Notes: generated from the sequence alone by a model not told the origin. Counted from the stretch's first letter, positions 1 to 12,006 are shown. The stretch: 64,000 nt of DNA from Niebla homalea (GCA_019925105.1 JAHGAU010000017.1:124001-188000), one strand, 5' to 3'. Numbers and translations: made by a program.

Positions 1-394
1 CAGTCTTCCCTCTTTACTCGGGCAAGGTTGACGCTACTGCATGGTAAATTGGTGCCACTATTTGTGTCTGCATTCCAGACGGCGACGCTGGTTCTGAGCG
101 GATTTCAGTTGCGTTTCTCTTCCGGCTGATCAAATGCAGGCTTCTTTTTAGCACCGAAAGTGGCCTGAATGACGGTGCCTTACAAATTTAACCATCCTCA
201 TCTAAGGTAGGAAAGACACGTCAAACTTGCTATTGGTTCATCGTATGCATTCATCTTTCTATCCAATCGCCCTCTCGTGTTTCATCATTATTCGAGTCAA
301 CACTCATTCCATTACACACACCTTCCTCCCCCTTATCGATGGCATGGTCACATATGTCTATTCATAGTAGACCTTGCCCCCAACGTCTCCCGCA
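1..394. other. Non-coding or unresolved left edge
   Basis: No supported gene. Short ORFs on both strands overlap each other and show no domain, signal peptide or splice-supported extension. Confidence 0.4.
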
Positions 395-718
395 CTACTC
401 CTGTCCGCGGCTGCATCGATCCGCCTCGAGATCGAAACATGAGGTGCAGTAAGGAGGCTGAACTGGGCCCAAGGATGATGGCTGGTGCTCGATACACCCC
501 CGAGGACCAATGGGTGTGACGAATTGCGAGCCCACGCCAGCGAGATACTGTGAAATCTCTGCGATGGAACGCGAGGGTGGCTCGGCTTGAGTGTTCTCGG
601 GTCCTTTTGCCCCCTTCTCTTCAACTTTGGTATCGGCATAGGGCTGCTCGGCGGCTGTGTGGTCGATTGACACCTTTTCATCCTCGTTGGTCGCCATATG
701 AGACCTTGAGGATATCAT
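395..718 (-). CDS. Small GSQF-motif protein, copy 1
   Basis: I do not recognise this protein. The 107-residue minus-strand ORF has a hydrophilic N-terminal half rich in Glu, Lys and Ser, then the motif QYLAGVGSQF at about residues 57-66. A second conserved block follows, HQPSSLG, and then a CxxCF pair. The same blocks occur in the ORF at 3235-3585, and the GSQF block recurs at 12007-12387 and 22021-22666, all on the minus strand. This shared pattern is the reason for listing such a short ORF. The 22-kb copy has an intron upstream of the motif, so the true start here may lie in an unseen exon. It has no signal peptide or membrane segment. Function is unknown and the gene could be a relic. Confidence 0.4.
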   Translation of the reverse strand: MISSRSHMATNEDEKVSIDHTAAEQPYADTKVEEKGAKGPENTQAEPPSRSIAEISQYLAGVGSQFVTPIGPRGCIEHQPSSLGPVQPPYCTSCFDLEADRCSRGQE

Positions 719-3234
719 TAGTCAAGGACTGTTCCCATGAACGAGTATAGCGTTGTCTACCCATTATTTGGGCCTTGTAACGTGACCTCGGACCTTGCAG
801 ACATGACGAAGGAAATCTTTGAGGATTCGTCGGAGCGTTTGGGACGATGTGAGGATTGTAAAGATCGCTAGATCTTATGTCGTTGAGAATGGTAGAGTGA
901 CAGTGCTTTGGCGAGCTTTCAATATGCCAAAATTCATAGATGCATAGAAGGTAGAAGTATTGTCGTACTTCGGCGGGGGGCAGAACTTGATGTGGGACTT
1001 TTTCAAGATTGGAGGATTCAAGGTGGGCATCGACAGTCCTGGGGAAAAGCTGCATCCATTCTCTCGTGCATTTCCTTGTCAATTTTATCTCCCAGCTTTA
1101 CCCCTTTTCGCGACTATTGCGACTCCGTTTCTGCTTTTGATGAAAGAATTAAATTATCAAATGTCAGCAGAGGGTATCTTACATGCAAAGGTGGACGGCT
1201 TAGACGCAGCTGATGGAGTCTGCTCATCACGATCCGTTGACCCCATGTTGTCCCTGAGTGGCTGCTCCGAAGCTTCCAGATTACTCAGAGTGTTTTCGAG
1301 ACCTTCAGGTTAGAGGATGATCTTGCTTTCGTTGCATTTCCTCGTCATAGCTGCCGAGAAAGCTTCGATGTGCATCCTTTACTCAGGCGCCCCAATGACT
1401 GACAAGGAGACGATGCAGACTGCAGGAACCGGTTCGCTGACTCATCAAAACAGATTCTTAAACGCAAGGGTAGGCTTCATAGACTGGTGGCCTTCCTACT
1501 GGGCCTCCGCCTGCCCACAGGGGCTGCCTCCGCACGCGTATGGTTGCAGTCATCCCATTGCTGTCTGAAAATGCCTCGGCCGGACTGAAGAGCGTTGAAT
1601 CAACTGAGATGATCCTTCGTTCAGCGACTAGAATCTAAGCGACCGTCTAGCAGATGATGAGAGCACACTCTTCCTCGGGTACCTTAGATCAAGTGCCACG
1701 TGCTTGCTCCGCTAGGCAATTTGGACCCACTCAATTGGCTGTCTATGAGGGGTAAGGTGAGCATACTGATGAGTGCAACAAGGGGTCATTGCCAGACGCC
1801 GGGGTAAATGCATTGTAATCGACTGGTGCGTTTCACTACCACTCTTCCTTTACTAAGAATGGCTTCGAATCGTCCAATCCGAGCGCTTGGAAACAGCTAG
1901 CAGCAATCCTCGATATTGGATGACGGGAAGGATAACAAATGCCGAAGCCCTCAGGAGAGGCTCCCACAACCTTTAAACCTGGGTAATTCCGACGCTCAGC
2001 TTCCCCAAGTCCCCTTTAGGATTGATGCCAGCACAGAGCGATTAAGGTTGCCGTTCTCATTCGTTGGAGGGCCGCTAGCGGGCTTTGCCTCGTTTGCCTT
2101 GCCGAAAAGGTAAGAGGAATTGCCAAAGAGTACAAGCCACCACGCCCAATTTTGTGTAACCCTTGCCCGTCATCATGGTGCCATGCTGACTTATGAGCTG
2201 CTTTTCTTTGCAGTCTTTCGTGCGAAAGCTGCTGACTGCAATACAGCTGAGTGGGGTTGATCGCCTTCTATGATTAGAATACCCTTTCGGCATTTCTTAC
2301 GTCTAGTCGGTTCGTCATCCCGCTCTACTGAATTGGAAGAAGCCGGGGCATTTGTTGATCCCAAAATTTTGGTTGCTCCTGCATAATCTTTGTCAATGAT
2401 TTCTACACTCCTCAGCTGCCCCTACGAGGTGTTGGATAGAGTCGTTGGCGGCATGAGCGAATATATGTGTCCCTGTCAATTGATTTGGTGCCGGCGAAGG
2501 TACCTTGCTCGATGGAGGACTTCTCTGTGTTGTCTGTAAGAACCTAATGTCCGCCATTTCTTGTGAAGAAGATTAAGGTTTGCCCACCGCGTGCCATCAC
2601 TAGCCTACTCGTTAGGAGCAAAAACCACGGCCGGGAAATCCTGCAATTCGGTCAAGGTTTTTCACAATTAATTCACCCAAAACTTCGCTGATGCCAAAAA
2701 ATTATTGGTGAAAATGTCGCTGCGCTTGACTTAAGATACACATTCTGGACAAAGGCCTTTGTCACAGGCAGTATATCTGTGGCGGGAATAGGAGTCCAAC
2801 ATTGCGCACGGTGCAATTCTTTTGCTCCCGCCAAGGCCACCACAGCCACGGCAGCAGGCCCCAGGCCGCAGTGCTGTCCAAGGGTCCCTCGCTCTCTCCA
2901 CACATCCTCGTCTCCACAAGGAAGTGAGAGAATGATTTCACGAAGGCTTTTAGATCGCAGACGCGATGAAACTGAAATGATCACTGGAGACCAACCGGGA
3001 ATCCTTCTGATTGATTGCAGGCCTCTTCCTGGTAGGACAAGCTGCTGCACTGACTTATTATGCATAATGCATTGCTTGTCAAGTAGATAGGCCCAACCTC
3101 GTCTTTGAAGGATACGTCAGACATCTTCTTCAATTACCCCAGCCATCGTTTCTCTATCTAAGCAAGCGCTCTTCTTTTTTCGATTCCCTTTCCATCCTGC
3201 ACACCTTTTCTTTCTTATCTTTTCCTCGAATGCG
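719..3234. other. Gene-poor stretch, no supported gene
   Basis: About 2.5 kb with only short, mutually overlapping ORFs on both strands. None has a recognisable domain or convincing splice structure. Base composition is near that of the genic part of the window, so it is not an obviously AT-rich repeat-mutated block. Confidence 0.4.
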
Positions 3235-3585
3235 TCACCACGCACGTCTTCGCGGAGTGGAGTTTGCAGTATCGTCGCCCCCATTCTGTGCGCCGCTGTA
3301 TTGGTCGATGTCGGTATGGAAACAGGTGTGGCAGCAACAACCCGGGTTGTGACCCAAGGATGAAGGTTGATGGTTGGTGGGCTTAGGAGGCGAAGCTTCT
3401 TGCAAATGTTTCTGGGGAGTGGTGGGATGGGCAAACTGTGAACCAATGTCGGCCAGGTACTGAGCATGCTGAGCACTTGAGGTAGAGTACAACTGGTCTT
3501 GGCCATCATTGGACCCTTCTTCACCTTCACCCCTAGATCTGGTACGCGAATTGGACTCTCTGGTGGTTGTCTGATCATGTAGCAA
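3235..3585 (-). CDS. Small GSQF-motif protein, copy 2
   Basis: A 116-residue minus-strand ORF of unknown function. It contains QYLADIGSQF near residues 42-51, then HQPSSLG and a Cys cluster with CxxCF, in the same order as copy 1 at 395-718. The region before the motif is hydrophilic and low in complexity (Arg, Ser, Glu, Gly). An acceptor-like TCAG lies near the 5' end on the minus strand, so the ORF is probably the 3' exon of a two-exon gene like the copy at 22 kb. I see no signal peptide or membrane helix. The match to copy 1 extends across two separate blocks, which is stronger than a chance four-residue match, but expression is unproven. Confidence 0.4.
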   Translation of the reverse strand: MLHDQTTTRESNSRTRSRGEGEEGSNDGQDQLYSTSSAQHAQYLADIGSQFAHPTTPQKHLQEASPPKPTNHQPSSLGHNPGCCCHTCFHTDIDQYSGAQNGGDDTANSTPRRRAW

Positions 3586-3699
3586 GTCTCGAGACTCAGT
3601 CCTAACATGTTCGGACCTTCAAAAAGTTGTCAGTCACTGCGACGCTCAAGGGAAAAGCAGCTGATTGCCCACTGAAGATGGAGGTCTCCAGCTGTATTT

Positions 3700-4071
3700 T
3701 TGGACCCGGGAGCCATTGTGCAAGAAGCTGTTGAGATGCTCGGTCGCTTCGAAATTGGTGGGTCACGGGCTAGAAAGGCTTCAAAATTTCCAGAGGGGGC
3801 TTCAGATGACTGCGAATCAGAGTGTGTTCTTGGAGAGAGATATGGAGCTAGCAATCCAGGAACAGAGGTACATGTTCAATTGCGAGGAGCATTGGTGGGC
3901 ATCCTAGCCTTTTCAAAAGGAGGACCCAGGCTACGATGTTCAGGGACAACTGTGGAAAGTTTCTACGACAATTCTTCCGATGCTACATTACCCGACAAGG
4001 ACTTCCCTTTTCTCGGACCTCTCGCGAGTACCGAGTTCCTTTGGGACGGTATTGCAAATCCTTTGCAATAA
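3700..4071 (+). CDS. Hypothetical ORF, 123 aa
   Basis: An open frame with fairly even amino-acid composition and no recognised domain. A minus-strand ORF overlaps its 5' part. It may be one exon of a larger gene or a chance frame. I list it only because it is the best coding candidate between 3.6 and 5.5 kb. Confidence 0.18.
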   Translation: MDPGAIVQEAVEMLGRFEIGGSRARKASKFPEGASDDCESECVLGERYGASNPGTEVHVQLRGALVGILAFSKGGPRLRCSGTTVESFYDNSSDATLPDKDFPFLGPLASTEFLWDGIANPLQ

Positions 4072-5517
4072 CGAGTGCGGGTGCCGCGCTACAGCATGGA
4101 CTCGGCTATCCAAGTCCCCCCTTTTTGGTCTGCTGGATTTGCCACCGCCCATTATCTCTGGCTGGCTACTTGAAAGGATCAAGCAGGCTCAGCCTATCGT
4201 TAGACGCCGAGCGTGGAGTGTGACATTTTACTGATGGAGGATGATGGCGATCACCGTGAAAAGACCACGAACCACGACAATTCCGTTGTTGCATCGTGTA
4301 TGCAGCCCTGGGCACGATTTTCCCCGCGCACAAATATGCTGTCTTACGACGGGTTAATGGCAGTAACACAAGCTCGACTTCATTGTGATGCTCGTTGAAC
4401 GACTGCAGGGATTTATCCGGTTCTCCATTCGAGACCTACGAGAACTTGCCCCATTCCACTCTGGGAGCGTTCCTTCGAAACTGGCCACTGGGAATAGGTG
4501 CTACAATCTTGAAACATTACGCTTTATCAGATAAAACGGAACGTTTCGGGTTTCATGAGAACGGCGTAGGTTTCACATAGGCAAAAGCAGTGTGCCACCT
4601 GCGCCTCCCAGACGCTATGGGGGAAAGTGTGGGAGTTTGATTATGACTCGCAGGCTTGTGCTTGCGGACCCCGATTGGGGTTGGGGCCATGACATCCCTT
4701 GTCATTGGATATTCACAAGGAGATTCAGTCAATCTGTCTGGAATATGCGCGTCATTTCTGACATTTCGGCTGGAACCGCGGCTTGCTCCATCTTCGCAAT
4801 CCCAAGGTATCTCAACTGATTACACAAAGTCATGGTCAGCGGTCAGGGGAAACAATCCCTTATTCAGCACCATGATCAAACCCGGTAGAGTCATGGACGC
4901 TCAAGTGAGACACCAGAAGTTTCAATATTGTTCAACAGGGGGTGTCCATATGCCCGTCACGCTGATCTAGATCTACATCTAGTGACTTTGAGAAGAGTAA
5001 TAGGCACAACCTTCTTGAACGGATCCTCTTTATTGTTACTACACATGCTCGTCCATGAAACGCAGTCAACTCTCTAAAAATATCCTGAAACATCCCCGTA
5101 GAGCTTGTCACCGGGCAGAGTATCAGCTGGTCGATCCAGAAGGAGTTTGCTTGCCTTCCCAATGAGAGATCGAGACTGGATTGATACTCTTCTCCTAGCG
5201 CGCCCTGTTTTGCGGGCTCTTGTTCACCACATACAGTCATGTTCAGCTGCCTACACTCTCTTTGGGGAGCCTTGCTGCATGTAATGGTGAGCTCCACCGG
5301 TTTCGTTGCACGACGTTGCAATTGTCTCACGCTGATCCGTGCGGTGTAACCCAAAGTTACCTACCTTAAATGGAAGATTCCGGGGAGCAACGGCCCGTGC
5401 ATAAGGCCATCACCAGCCACTACAGCCACCGATGCTAAGCGGCAACCACAACCTACCTATTAGCCGTTCCCCCACCGCGTTGCAGCCTTCTCACATCCTC
5501 AGCTTCCCCTCAGAAAA
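4072..5517. other. No supported gene
   Basis: Only short ORFs. A minus-strand frame at 4932-5354 (140 codons) is the longest and has no recognisable motif. The last 100 bases are C-rich and lie directly upstream of the ankyrin gene, as expected for its promoter and leader. Confidence 0.4.
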
Positions 5518-6879
5518 ATGAAGAAGTGGCTCCAGCCAGATTCGACTCGCAGATGCAATGGAACTGAAACGACCTCGGCCGACAGTTCCGGCCCTCCACC
5601 TCCGTACGCTCTCCAGGACCCTCATCCTCCCAATGGCCTACCTCAGCCTCTATCGACCCCGCTACGGCGTGAGATGACAGCCAGTGGAGCCCATGGTCTT
5701 GTCTCTGGCCCTGCTTACTTCGCTTCGCGCGCATTGTCGAGTACGAGACCTCCTGGCACGGTTCATATCAACATCTCTACAACCTTGGATGGAGATGCTT
5801 GCTTCGTCCCGCCCCATGACATTCCGTGTCTCCGTGGAAGAGACGTGAATGCTGTGGATCTGCGTACCTTCGAGGATCATGTCAAACCAGACTTGGACAG
5901 CATAGTGAATAAAGAGCAAGGATCAGAACATCCATGGGGTGCGCATGGTCGTCTCCTGCACATTCAGCGAGTCATCGATCAATGGAATGCGGGATTTTTC
6001 AGGCCTCGAGGAGTGGAGGTCCATCTGAAGATAGATTCCCTTGGCGAGGCTCTTACAACCGGGGCGCCAGTCCAGCAACCTAGCGGTCCAATTCGCCAAG
6101 CACTCTACGAAGCCGTGAAGCGAAATGATGTTGGTATGGCCAGGCTTCTGCTTTCCGCGGGTGCGGACCCCAATGACCGACCAATATGCGCCGAACCTGC
6201 AATTGTCCTTGCAGCTCGGAACGGCAACACAGAGATTGTGGACCTACTGCTGCAACAAGACGTGAATCTGGAAGCAAGGGCACCCGCCGCAGGAACGGCT
6301 CTCTACATTGCCCTGGCTTCTGGAAGGTCGGCCCTCGTTGAAAAGCTGCTCTTCTGTGGCGCTCAAGCAAAAACGGCGCATCCGTCCGGTGGTGAGCCTG
6401 CCTTGTATCGTGCTGTCTCGAAAAAGAACATCGAGATCGTGGGGCTGTTGCTGCAACAAAAGATCGACCTGGAAGCAAAGCCCCCAGGTGGTTTTACCTC
6501 CGTTTACAAGGCTGCTCAGGAAGGGGACACAGAGATCCTTGATCTCCTGCTATCCCATGGCGCAAAAGCCGAATGCAAGGCACCTGGAGGCCCCTCAGCT
6601 CTGCATCTAGCTGTAATGAAGGGAAATCTGGCAATTGCAATACTTCTGGTAGCCTATGGCGCGAATGTCAACTCTACGCCGCCAGCGGGCAATACCGCAA
6701 TCTTTGAAGCTGTGAAGAGGCGTGATCTGGCCCTGATTGATGTGCTCCTCTCAAAAGGAGCAGATGTTCATCGCAAGGCTCCCGGTGGGATATCAACCAT
6801 AACTCTTGCGGCTCAGACTGGGGACACTGCCATTGTACGGCACTTGCTTGAAAGAGCTACAAGGACAAGTAGACCCTGA
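5518..6879 (+). CDS. Ankyrin-repeat protein
   Basis: A single-exon 453-residue protein. From about residue 190 to the end it consists of seven consecutive ankyrin repeats, each about 33-34 residues, with the usual A(V/A)xxG(N/D)xxIVxLLLxxGA core. Ankyrin repeats bind partner proteins. No enzyme domain is fused here. The first 190 residues are a Pro/Ser-rich leader followed by a segment I do not recognise. There is no signal peptide and no membrane helix, so the protein is probably cytosolic or nuclear. The start is the first ATG of the frame, preceded by a C-rich leader. Standalone ankyrin proteins are expanded in many filamentous fungi and their partner cannot be told from sequence. Confidence 0.8.
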   Translation: MKKWLQPDSTRRCNGTETTSADSSGPPPPYALQDPHPPNGLPQPLSTPLRREMTASGAHGLVSGPAYFASRALSSTRPPGTVHINISTTLDGDACFVPPHDIPCLRGRDVNAVDLRTFEDHVKPDLDSIVNKEQGSEHPWGAHGRLLHIQRVIDQWNAGFFRPRGVEVHLKIDSLGEALTTGAPVQQPSGPIRQALYEAVKRNDVGMARLLLSAGADPNDRPICAEPAIVLAARNGNTEIVDLLLQQDVNLEARAPAAGTALYIALASGRSALVEKLLFCGAQAKTAHPSGGEPALYRAVSKKNIEIVGLLLQQKIDLEAKPPGGFTSVYKAAQEGDTEILDLLLSHGAKAECKAPGGPSALHLAVMKGNLAIAILLVAYGANVNSTPPAGNTAIFEAVKRRDLALIDVLLSKGADVHRKAPGGISTITLAAQTGDTAIVRHLLERATRTSRP

Positions 6880-7679
6880 TATTGGTTCCGTGATCAGCGT
6901 CACAGGAAAAGCAATCGTCTGAGGGATATGCCCTCTCTGGTTCTGCATTGCCATTTCTAATCCCGGCTTTTCACTACGCTCGAGCGAGTCTGCAGTATTG
7001 GTAGACGTTGCTCATGCCTGCAGAAGAGCCTTTGGTAATAAGGCAATGAATTGATGGCGACGATGTCAATTGATGCTTGATTCCATCGCACGGCGGAGAG
7101 TGACATCTCAGGTTCCTCGAATGGAATGCAGACCGTATCCTCCCACGTGCCTTTATCGATCTTTGGTGTACTCGCGAGTCATCACAAGTCATCCTGACAC
7201 GTTCTTGAGTCTCTGGTGACCTGGCGACTGGCTTTTACTTCCACAGTCTTCCGCTCTTCCCCACAGTACCCCTACCTAGCATATTGGAGTGCACGCGATT
7301 GGTCCTTGCTGCATCTTACAATATTCCTCTCGAAGAATCATTTGTCAAGACACTACTCGGTCTACCTGAAGCCGTCCGCACTATTCCAAGTCCTTATCAA
7401 ATGAGCTTATCGATCTAGACGATGGCCAAGCCATTTTGGTACACTCCTGCATACAGCGGTTCAATGTTACCTACAAGAAACCTTGACTGTTTGATGAGTC
7501 TGCTACTCAGGCTGTTGCGGACTGAAGTCAACATCTGATCTCTCTGACGTCCTACCCTCTAATCTGAAATTAATGCGCGAGTATTTGCTCACCTTGGAAC
7601 AATCTTGACTCTAAACTGCATTCATAAGAGAATTATTTCGCAGGGATCACGGTCAACTCTATTGTCGTCGTGAACAGTC
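6880..7679. other. Intergenic, no supported gene
   Basis: 800 bases between the ankyrin gene and the secreted protein gene, holding only ORFs under 75 codons with no motif. It presumably carries the 3' end of one gene and the promoter of the next. Confidence 0.5.
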
Positions 7680-9275
7680 ATGTCCTTTGAGATTCTGGTC
7701 TCTTTCAGCTTACTCTTCGCACCTACACACGCCGCTATCCTGACCGACAATACCTCAAACATTGACGTTTCGTCGAGAGTCGTGCCCGGTAGGAATGATG
7801 CTCCAACCCATTCTTTTCCAGCAGCACCGGCCTCGTCCACTCCGGAATCGCTTCTGAGCCAAACGTCAAATTGTTCATTCCCACAGATCAAACCAAACCC
7901 CATTTGCTGGGAGCTGCTCGGCATCAACGAGTGGTTGCAAGACTGTTGGAAGCAGAATGATGAGCAATGTCAAGGCCTAGACTTCGCGAACTGCTACATC
8001 TACATCGAGGGAAACAGCACTGGGGCAAATTGCACAATAAACGCTCAAAATGATTGCCGCATGCCAAATGCAGAGCTCTTTTCGCATCAGAGGGTCTTTT
8101 ACACCATGTGGAACATTTACGCGATCAACAACTACTTGACCAATTTTGAGGTTGCAATAGTGAGCGCAAGGGGCATCCTACTAGGCGATCTTCCATATTT
8201 GGTTGAGATCTGGGATCCCATAACAGAAAGTAACACCGCCCTCGACAACATCTTACTCGTCCTGAGCTCGATCTTCGTCTTCGCCAGAGTGCTAGGGCTC
8301 CTTGAGCTGGACTGGGTGGCTGACTATTTCGCCGACTCAATGCTCGCTGCAGTGGCCCTCGTTCCCACCATCCGCCGTTTTGTCTTCCCTGAGACCGGTA
8401 ATGTCGAGTCTCAGTTCACCGAGGTCGCGCAAATATCGCACAAACTTGACCTGACAAAAGCTTACCAAAACATCAGTCAAGCGCTGACCCAGATCAACGG
8501 GAATTTCACCGCCTTCATTGGCATGGCAAACAGCACCGTGTTTTGTAACCCGGTCTCCGACCAAGAAAGCTTAAGCAAATACCTGACGCAAGCATTCTCC
8601 ACTTTCATCATCTCGCAATTGATGGGAGGTAATGCGTACTACATCATTTCAGCACCATGGAATCCCTGTATCGACAACGACGGGAACTCTTACACCCCAC
8701 CAAGCGGCACTGCCATGTGCGGAGACAGCTGGTATGATACAGAGTCGAACACTGCCTACTCCATTGTCTCCCAAGAGGATGTCGAGAAGAATATGACCGA
8801 TGTGACGATGGAGATGTGACGATGGAGATGTTTAATAATTACACGACGCCGCAGGCGCTCTTCCTGGGCGCACAAAGCTGCAATGGTGGGAACGGGGGGA
8901 ATGTATTGTGGGCAGGAGCGCCCAAACCAGGGGGAAACGTGGACATTGAGAGTATTACTTGCTTGAGTAGTACACAGGTGTGTTGAGCCGAGCTTTTGCG
9001 TGACTACCAAAGCCTTTGCCTGCCTTGTCTATGTTGCCTGGTCAAATATGCTGCTGACTGAATGCTCAATGAGACAGGTCTGCCCGTACAATCAGGACTC
9101 GTCCAACACCGAGTTCAGCAACCCGAATTGCAAGAACCAGTACAAGTTTGCACTGCCAAATTGTCCTGGCTCGGAGACGGAAAAGTTGGTGCCGGTGAGT
9201 TACTGTGGCAAATGCGACGATAGCGACTACGGGACTTGCTATCATGAGTGCAGGAATAAAGTCCAGCTGCATTGA
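7680..9275 (+). CDS. Secreted Cys-rich protein, frame broken by 14-bp duplication
   Basis: The first 379 codons begin with a clear signal peptide (about residues 1-19) and continue as a protein rich in Cys and N-glycosylation sites. There is a hydrophobic stretch near residues 180-225. The frame ends at 8819, inside a perfect 14-bp tandem duplication (8803-8816 and 8817-8830). Ignoring one copy, the same frame continues through another 49 codons with matching composition (Gly, Asn, Cys). It then joins, by an intron at 8978-9077, a Cys-rich exon ending at 9275. The gene is therefore either truncated at 379 residues or an allele or assembly variant of a longer protein. The fold resembles uncharacterised fungal extracellular proteins, possibly a DUF7872-like type, but I cannot confirm the family. 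A degenerate relative lies near 13.99 kb. Confidence 0.65.
8803..8830 (+). repeat. 14-bp perfect tandem duplication
   Basis: Two adjacent identical 14-bp units, 8803-8816 and 8817-8830. The length is not a multiple of three and the second copy brings a TGA into frame at 8817-8819. Removing one unit restores a continuous reading frame into the downstream Cys-rich segment. Confidence 0.95.
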
Positions 9276-9844
9276 GTCAGTCATCTGGCCATGTGTCGTC
9301 AAGCATCCGGGATGGACAATGCAGCATCTGGTACCATGGAACAACTGCGAATCACCAAACCAGAGCGCCGGTAAGTCCACGAGGCCTGACGTGGAGCGAT
9401 ACTTGCCATTCCACTTTCCAATTCATCCATGGTGAGAGAAGCGCATACCCATACTTCCACGAAGGAGGAAATATCATGGAGCAAGCTTGGGCATGTTTTG
9501 ACATCATGATAACATCACGCATGACGATCCGAACCATTGTCAGAGAACAATTGATATTCAGTGCAATCACTGAATAGACATCCTTGGACCTGCAGGAGCA
9601 TGTTGGTCATTACGCTTTGGTTCCTGCAAGATCAGTTTTCGCGCGTTTCGATGATGTACGATGAGCGGTGACTATTGCGGGGAATCAAAAGTGGCATTAT
9701 CGTTGCTATTGAATAACATCTATTCCGATACCCCCGGATACCCTCCATGTCTCTTATCCTCTTCGCAGACAAGTTCATCTTCTCAATTGCTTACTCTCTT
9801 ACCTCCATTGCGCTAATAGAAGGTTGCAGCCCCTATCAATCAAT
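9276..9844. other. Intergenic
   Basis: No supported gene. Short ORFs on both strands lack motifs. The final bases form the leader of the CFEM gene. Confidence 0.5.
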
Positions 9845-11154
9845 ATGGCGTTGTCACTGTTGCTTCTTGCATTCATCACCTCACCCATTAGCAGTACAAT
9901 CGCACAATCCGCAGGGGCAGCACAACCTTCAGGGGGAGATCCCAGCAACATCTTCGACTACCCTTTCTGCTCTGTGTGTCCACCAATCTCCAAAAAGCGG
10001 ACCTCGTGGGCTCCGACCAGTAAAGCTTTGAGCTGACCGATGGCGATCTCAGCAATTATGCAATAACGAAACCAATTCACTCTCGCCCTGCGGTGCCACC
10101 GATCTCAATTGTCAATGCGGGCCTACCTATCGCTGCGAGGCTGCTGCATGCGAGGCGGTAACGTGTGCTCAGAGTGACTATGATAGTAAAAGCCTCCTTT
10201 CTCCCACGCTGCCCCTACCCCTGTCTTTCGCAGAACTAAGCACACCCGAAAGGGTAATACCGGTACTCATTCTGTTGTTAACAGCCACCTTTAACCTTAC
10301 GGAAGAGCTCTGCGCAAACGTCTACGCCACATCCCCATCCATCAGCACGAGCGCATCCTCGGCCATCGCTTCAGCCACATCGGCTGCCAAGGCAGATGTG
10401 GAGGGGAAGGACGTGACCGATCAGTCGATCTACCCGCAATGCGATGTGAGTCAACCCTCCCGGAACCTCCCCTTGCCTCCACTGGCTAAACCGCTTGTGG
10501 TCGCACGTCCCATGGAATGATTACTGACAGCCGACCCCACCCACCCCAGCAAACCTGCCAAGACCAGAACAGCCTCCTCGACATCTGCGGCTCCTTCGCC
10601 AACCGCACGTGCGCCTGCCAGACTTACTACCCGCTCCGCGCGGTGGGCGAGTGCCACGCGGCCAACTGTAGCGCGGCCGACAACCGGAGTGAGTTTTGTT
10701 TTTTTGCCCATTCACATACACACACACACACACACATACACATAGGACATCACCTTTCCCTCCCTCCCTCCTCAACCCCCCACCGGCATCACATGTCGGA
10801 CTAATGCGTTCTACTTCCTCTTCTTCTTCTTCATCTTAACACCCACACCCAGTCATCACGGCCCTGACGCAAAAACTCTGCAACCCCGTGGGTGGCATCG
10901 GTGGCGGGGCTAGGGGGACCTACATCGCCCCCGCGTACGTGGGCGCGAACATGACGACCACGGCCAACGTGACCAACTCGACCAACATCACCACGGGGGG
11001 TGGCGGGGTGAGGAGCACGATGCCGTCGCCGTCGCCGAGTCCGTTCTTGGGGGGTGCGGCGAAAGCGGTGGTGGTGGGGAACGCGGGTGGTGGTATGATG
11101 GGGTTGGTGGTCATGGTGGTGGTGGGGGTTGTGGGGGGGGTGGCTGTGCTGTGA
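9845..11154 (+). CDS. Double-CFEM GPI-anchored protein
   Basis: Five exons: 9845-9973, 10053-10185, 10285-10445, 10550-10688 and 10853-11154. They give 287 residues in one frame. A signal peptide covers roughly residues 1-22. CFEM domain 1 begins with PxCxxC and CFEM domain 2 with PxCxxxC; both contain the CxC pair and further spaced Cys typical of the family. A Thr/Asn-rich linker with several N-glycosylation sites leads to a Gly/Val hydrophobic tail, the usual GPI-attachment signal. The protein should sit on the cell wall or plasma membrane. CFEM proteins of other fungi act in haem uptake, adhesion or host interaction; which applies here is unknown. Both CFEM modules are interrupted by introns at comparable places, suggesting exon duplication. 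Intron 4 holds a (CA)n microsatellite near 10717-10742. Confidence 0.85.
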
Positions 11155-12006
11155 GAGAGAGAGAAAAAGAGAGAGGGAAGAGGTGGAGTGAAAGGGATGA
11201 CGGCGGCGGGGGGGGGACCTGACAATGGAGGGTTTGCCTTTTGTCAGGAGGTCCTGGTTCGTTTTGCCTGACAGCCAATAGAGGGTGATGTGATACGGGT
11301 TAGGATGATAATAGCGGTCACATTTCGGTTCCTGGTTGCCAAACGATGTAGACCGTGTTAATGTTCGCCGCTACACGATATGGAGATGTTGTATGGGAAG
11401 ATTCAATCCTTGATTATACGTCTGATGCCTCTTGAGGCGGAAAGCAATCGACTCGGGGACATTGAATATTGGCAATCGGGGGTTAGGTAGCGCTGTCTGA
11501 ACATAGACTGTCACAAATGGCCCCGTTCTCAAGTATCGTATTCTCTCTCTCTCCTGTTGAATCGCGAACAGTTCTCAGGCGTCACTTACGAAAGGAGCTC
11601 GCACCCTCGGTAGGCTCCCCAGGAGCAAAAAAAAAAAAGATTGCAACAGCGTGGGCAAAACCTCGCGATACCTGTATAATGATGAGCGCTTGGCTGTGAA
11701 GGAAACAAGATTTTGGTGTAAAACCTACTCAGAAATAGCTTGATGAGTAGAATCAAATGCCATAGAAACTTTCTCCAATTATGGGGGGGGGATGTGATCT
11801 TGGCGCGGATACTGCAAGGCCCAATGTTTGCGACAAGATAAGGCGGTCTTGGCAGAGCGATGACATAAGCAAAGTCTTGGCATGCACGCCTTGCTGTCCA
11901 CTGATCACCGCTGCAAGCTGGGCGGTCCGGTCGCCAAGAAGTCCTACCCTATGTCCTCTGCCAGAGAGGTAAGATCCAGTCTCCGCGCATGATGGACCTC
12001 TTGTGT
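11155..12006. other. Intergenic with purine and GA tracts, no gene
   Basis: It starts with a GA-rich tract just after the CFEM stop and holds short unsupported ORFs only. A minus-strand frame at 11753-12148 continues from the GSQF region but has no motif of its own. Confidence 0.4.

Noticed and set aside
6080..6610. Overlapping ORFs on both strands within the ankyrin gene
   Set aside because: Shadows of the ankyrin repeats; the plus-strand frame of 453 codons explains the conservation.
10521..11225. Minus-strand ORFs across the CFEM gene
   Set aside because: Antisense to well-supported CFEM exons and dominated by the (CA)n and G-rich tracts.
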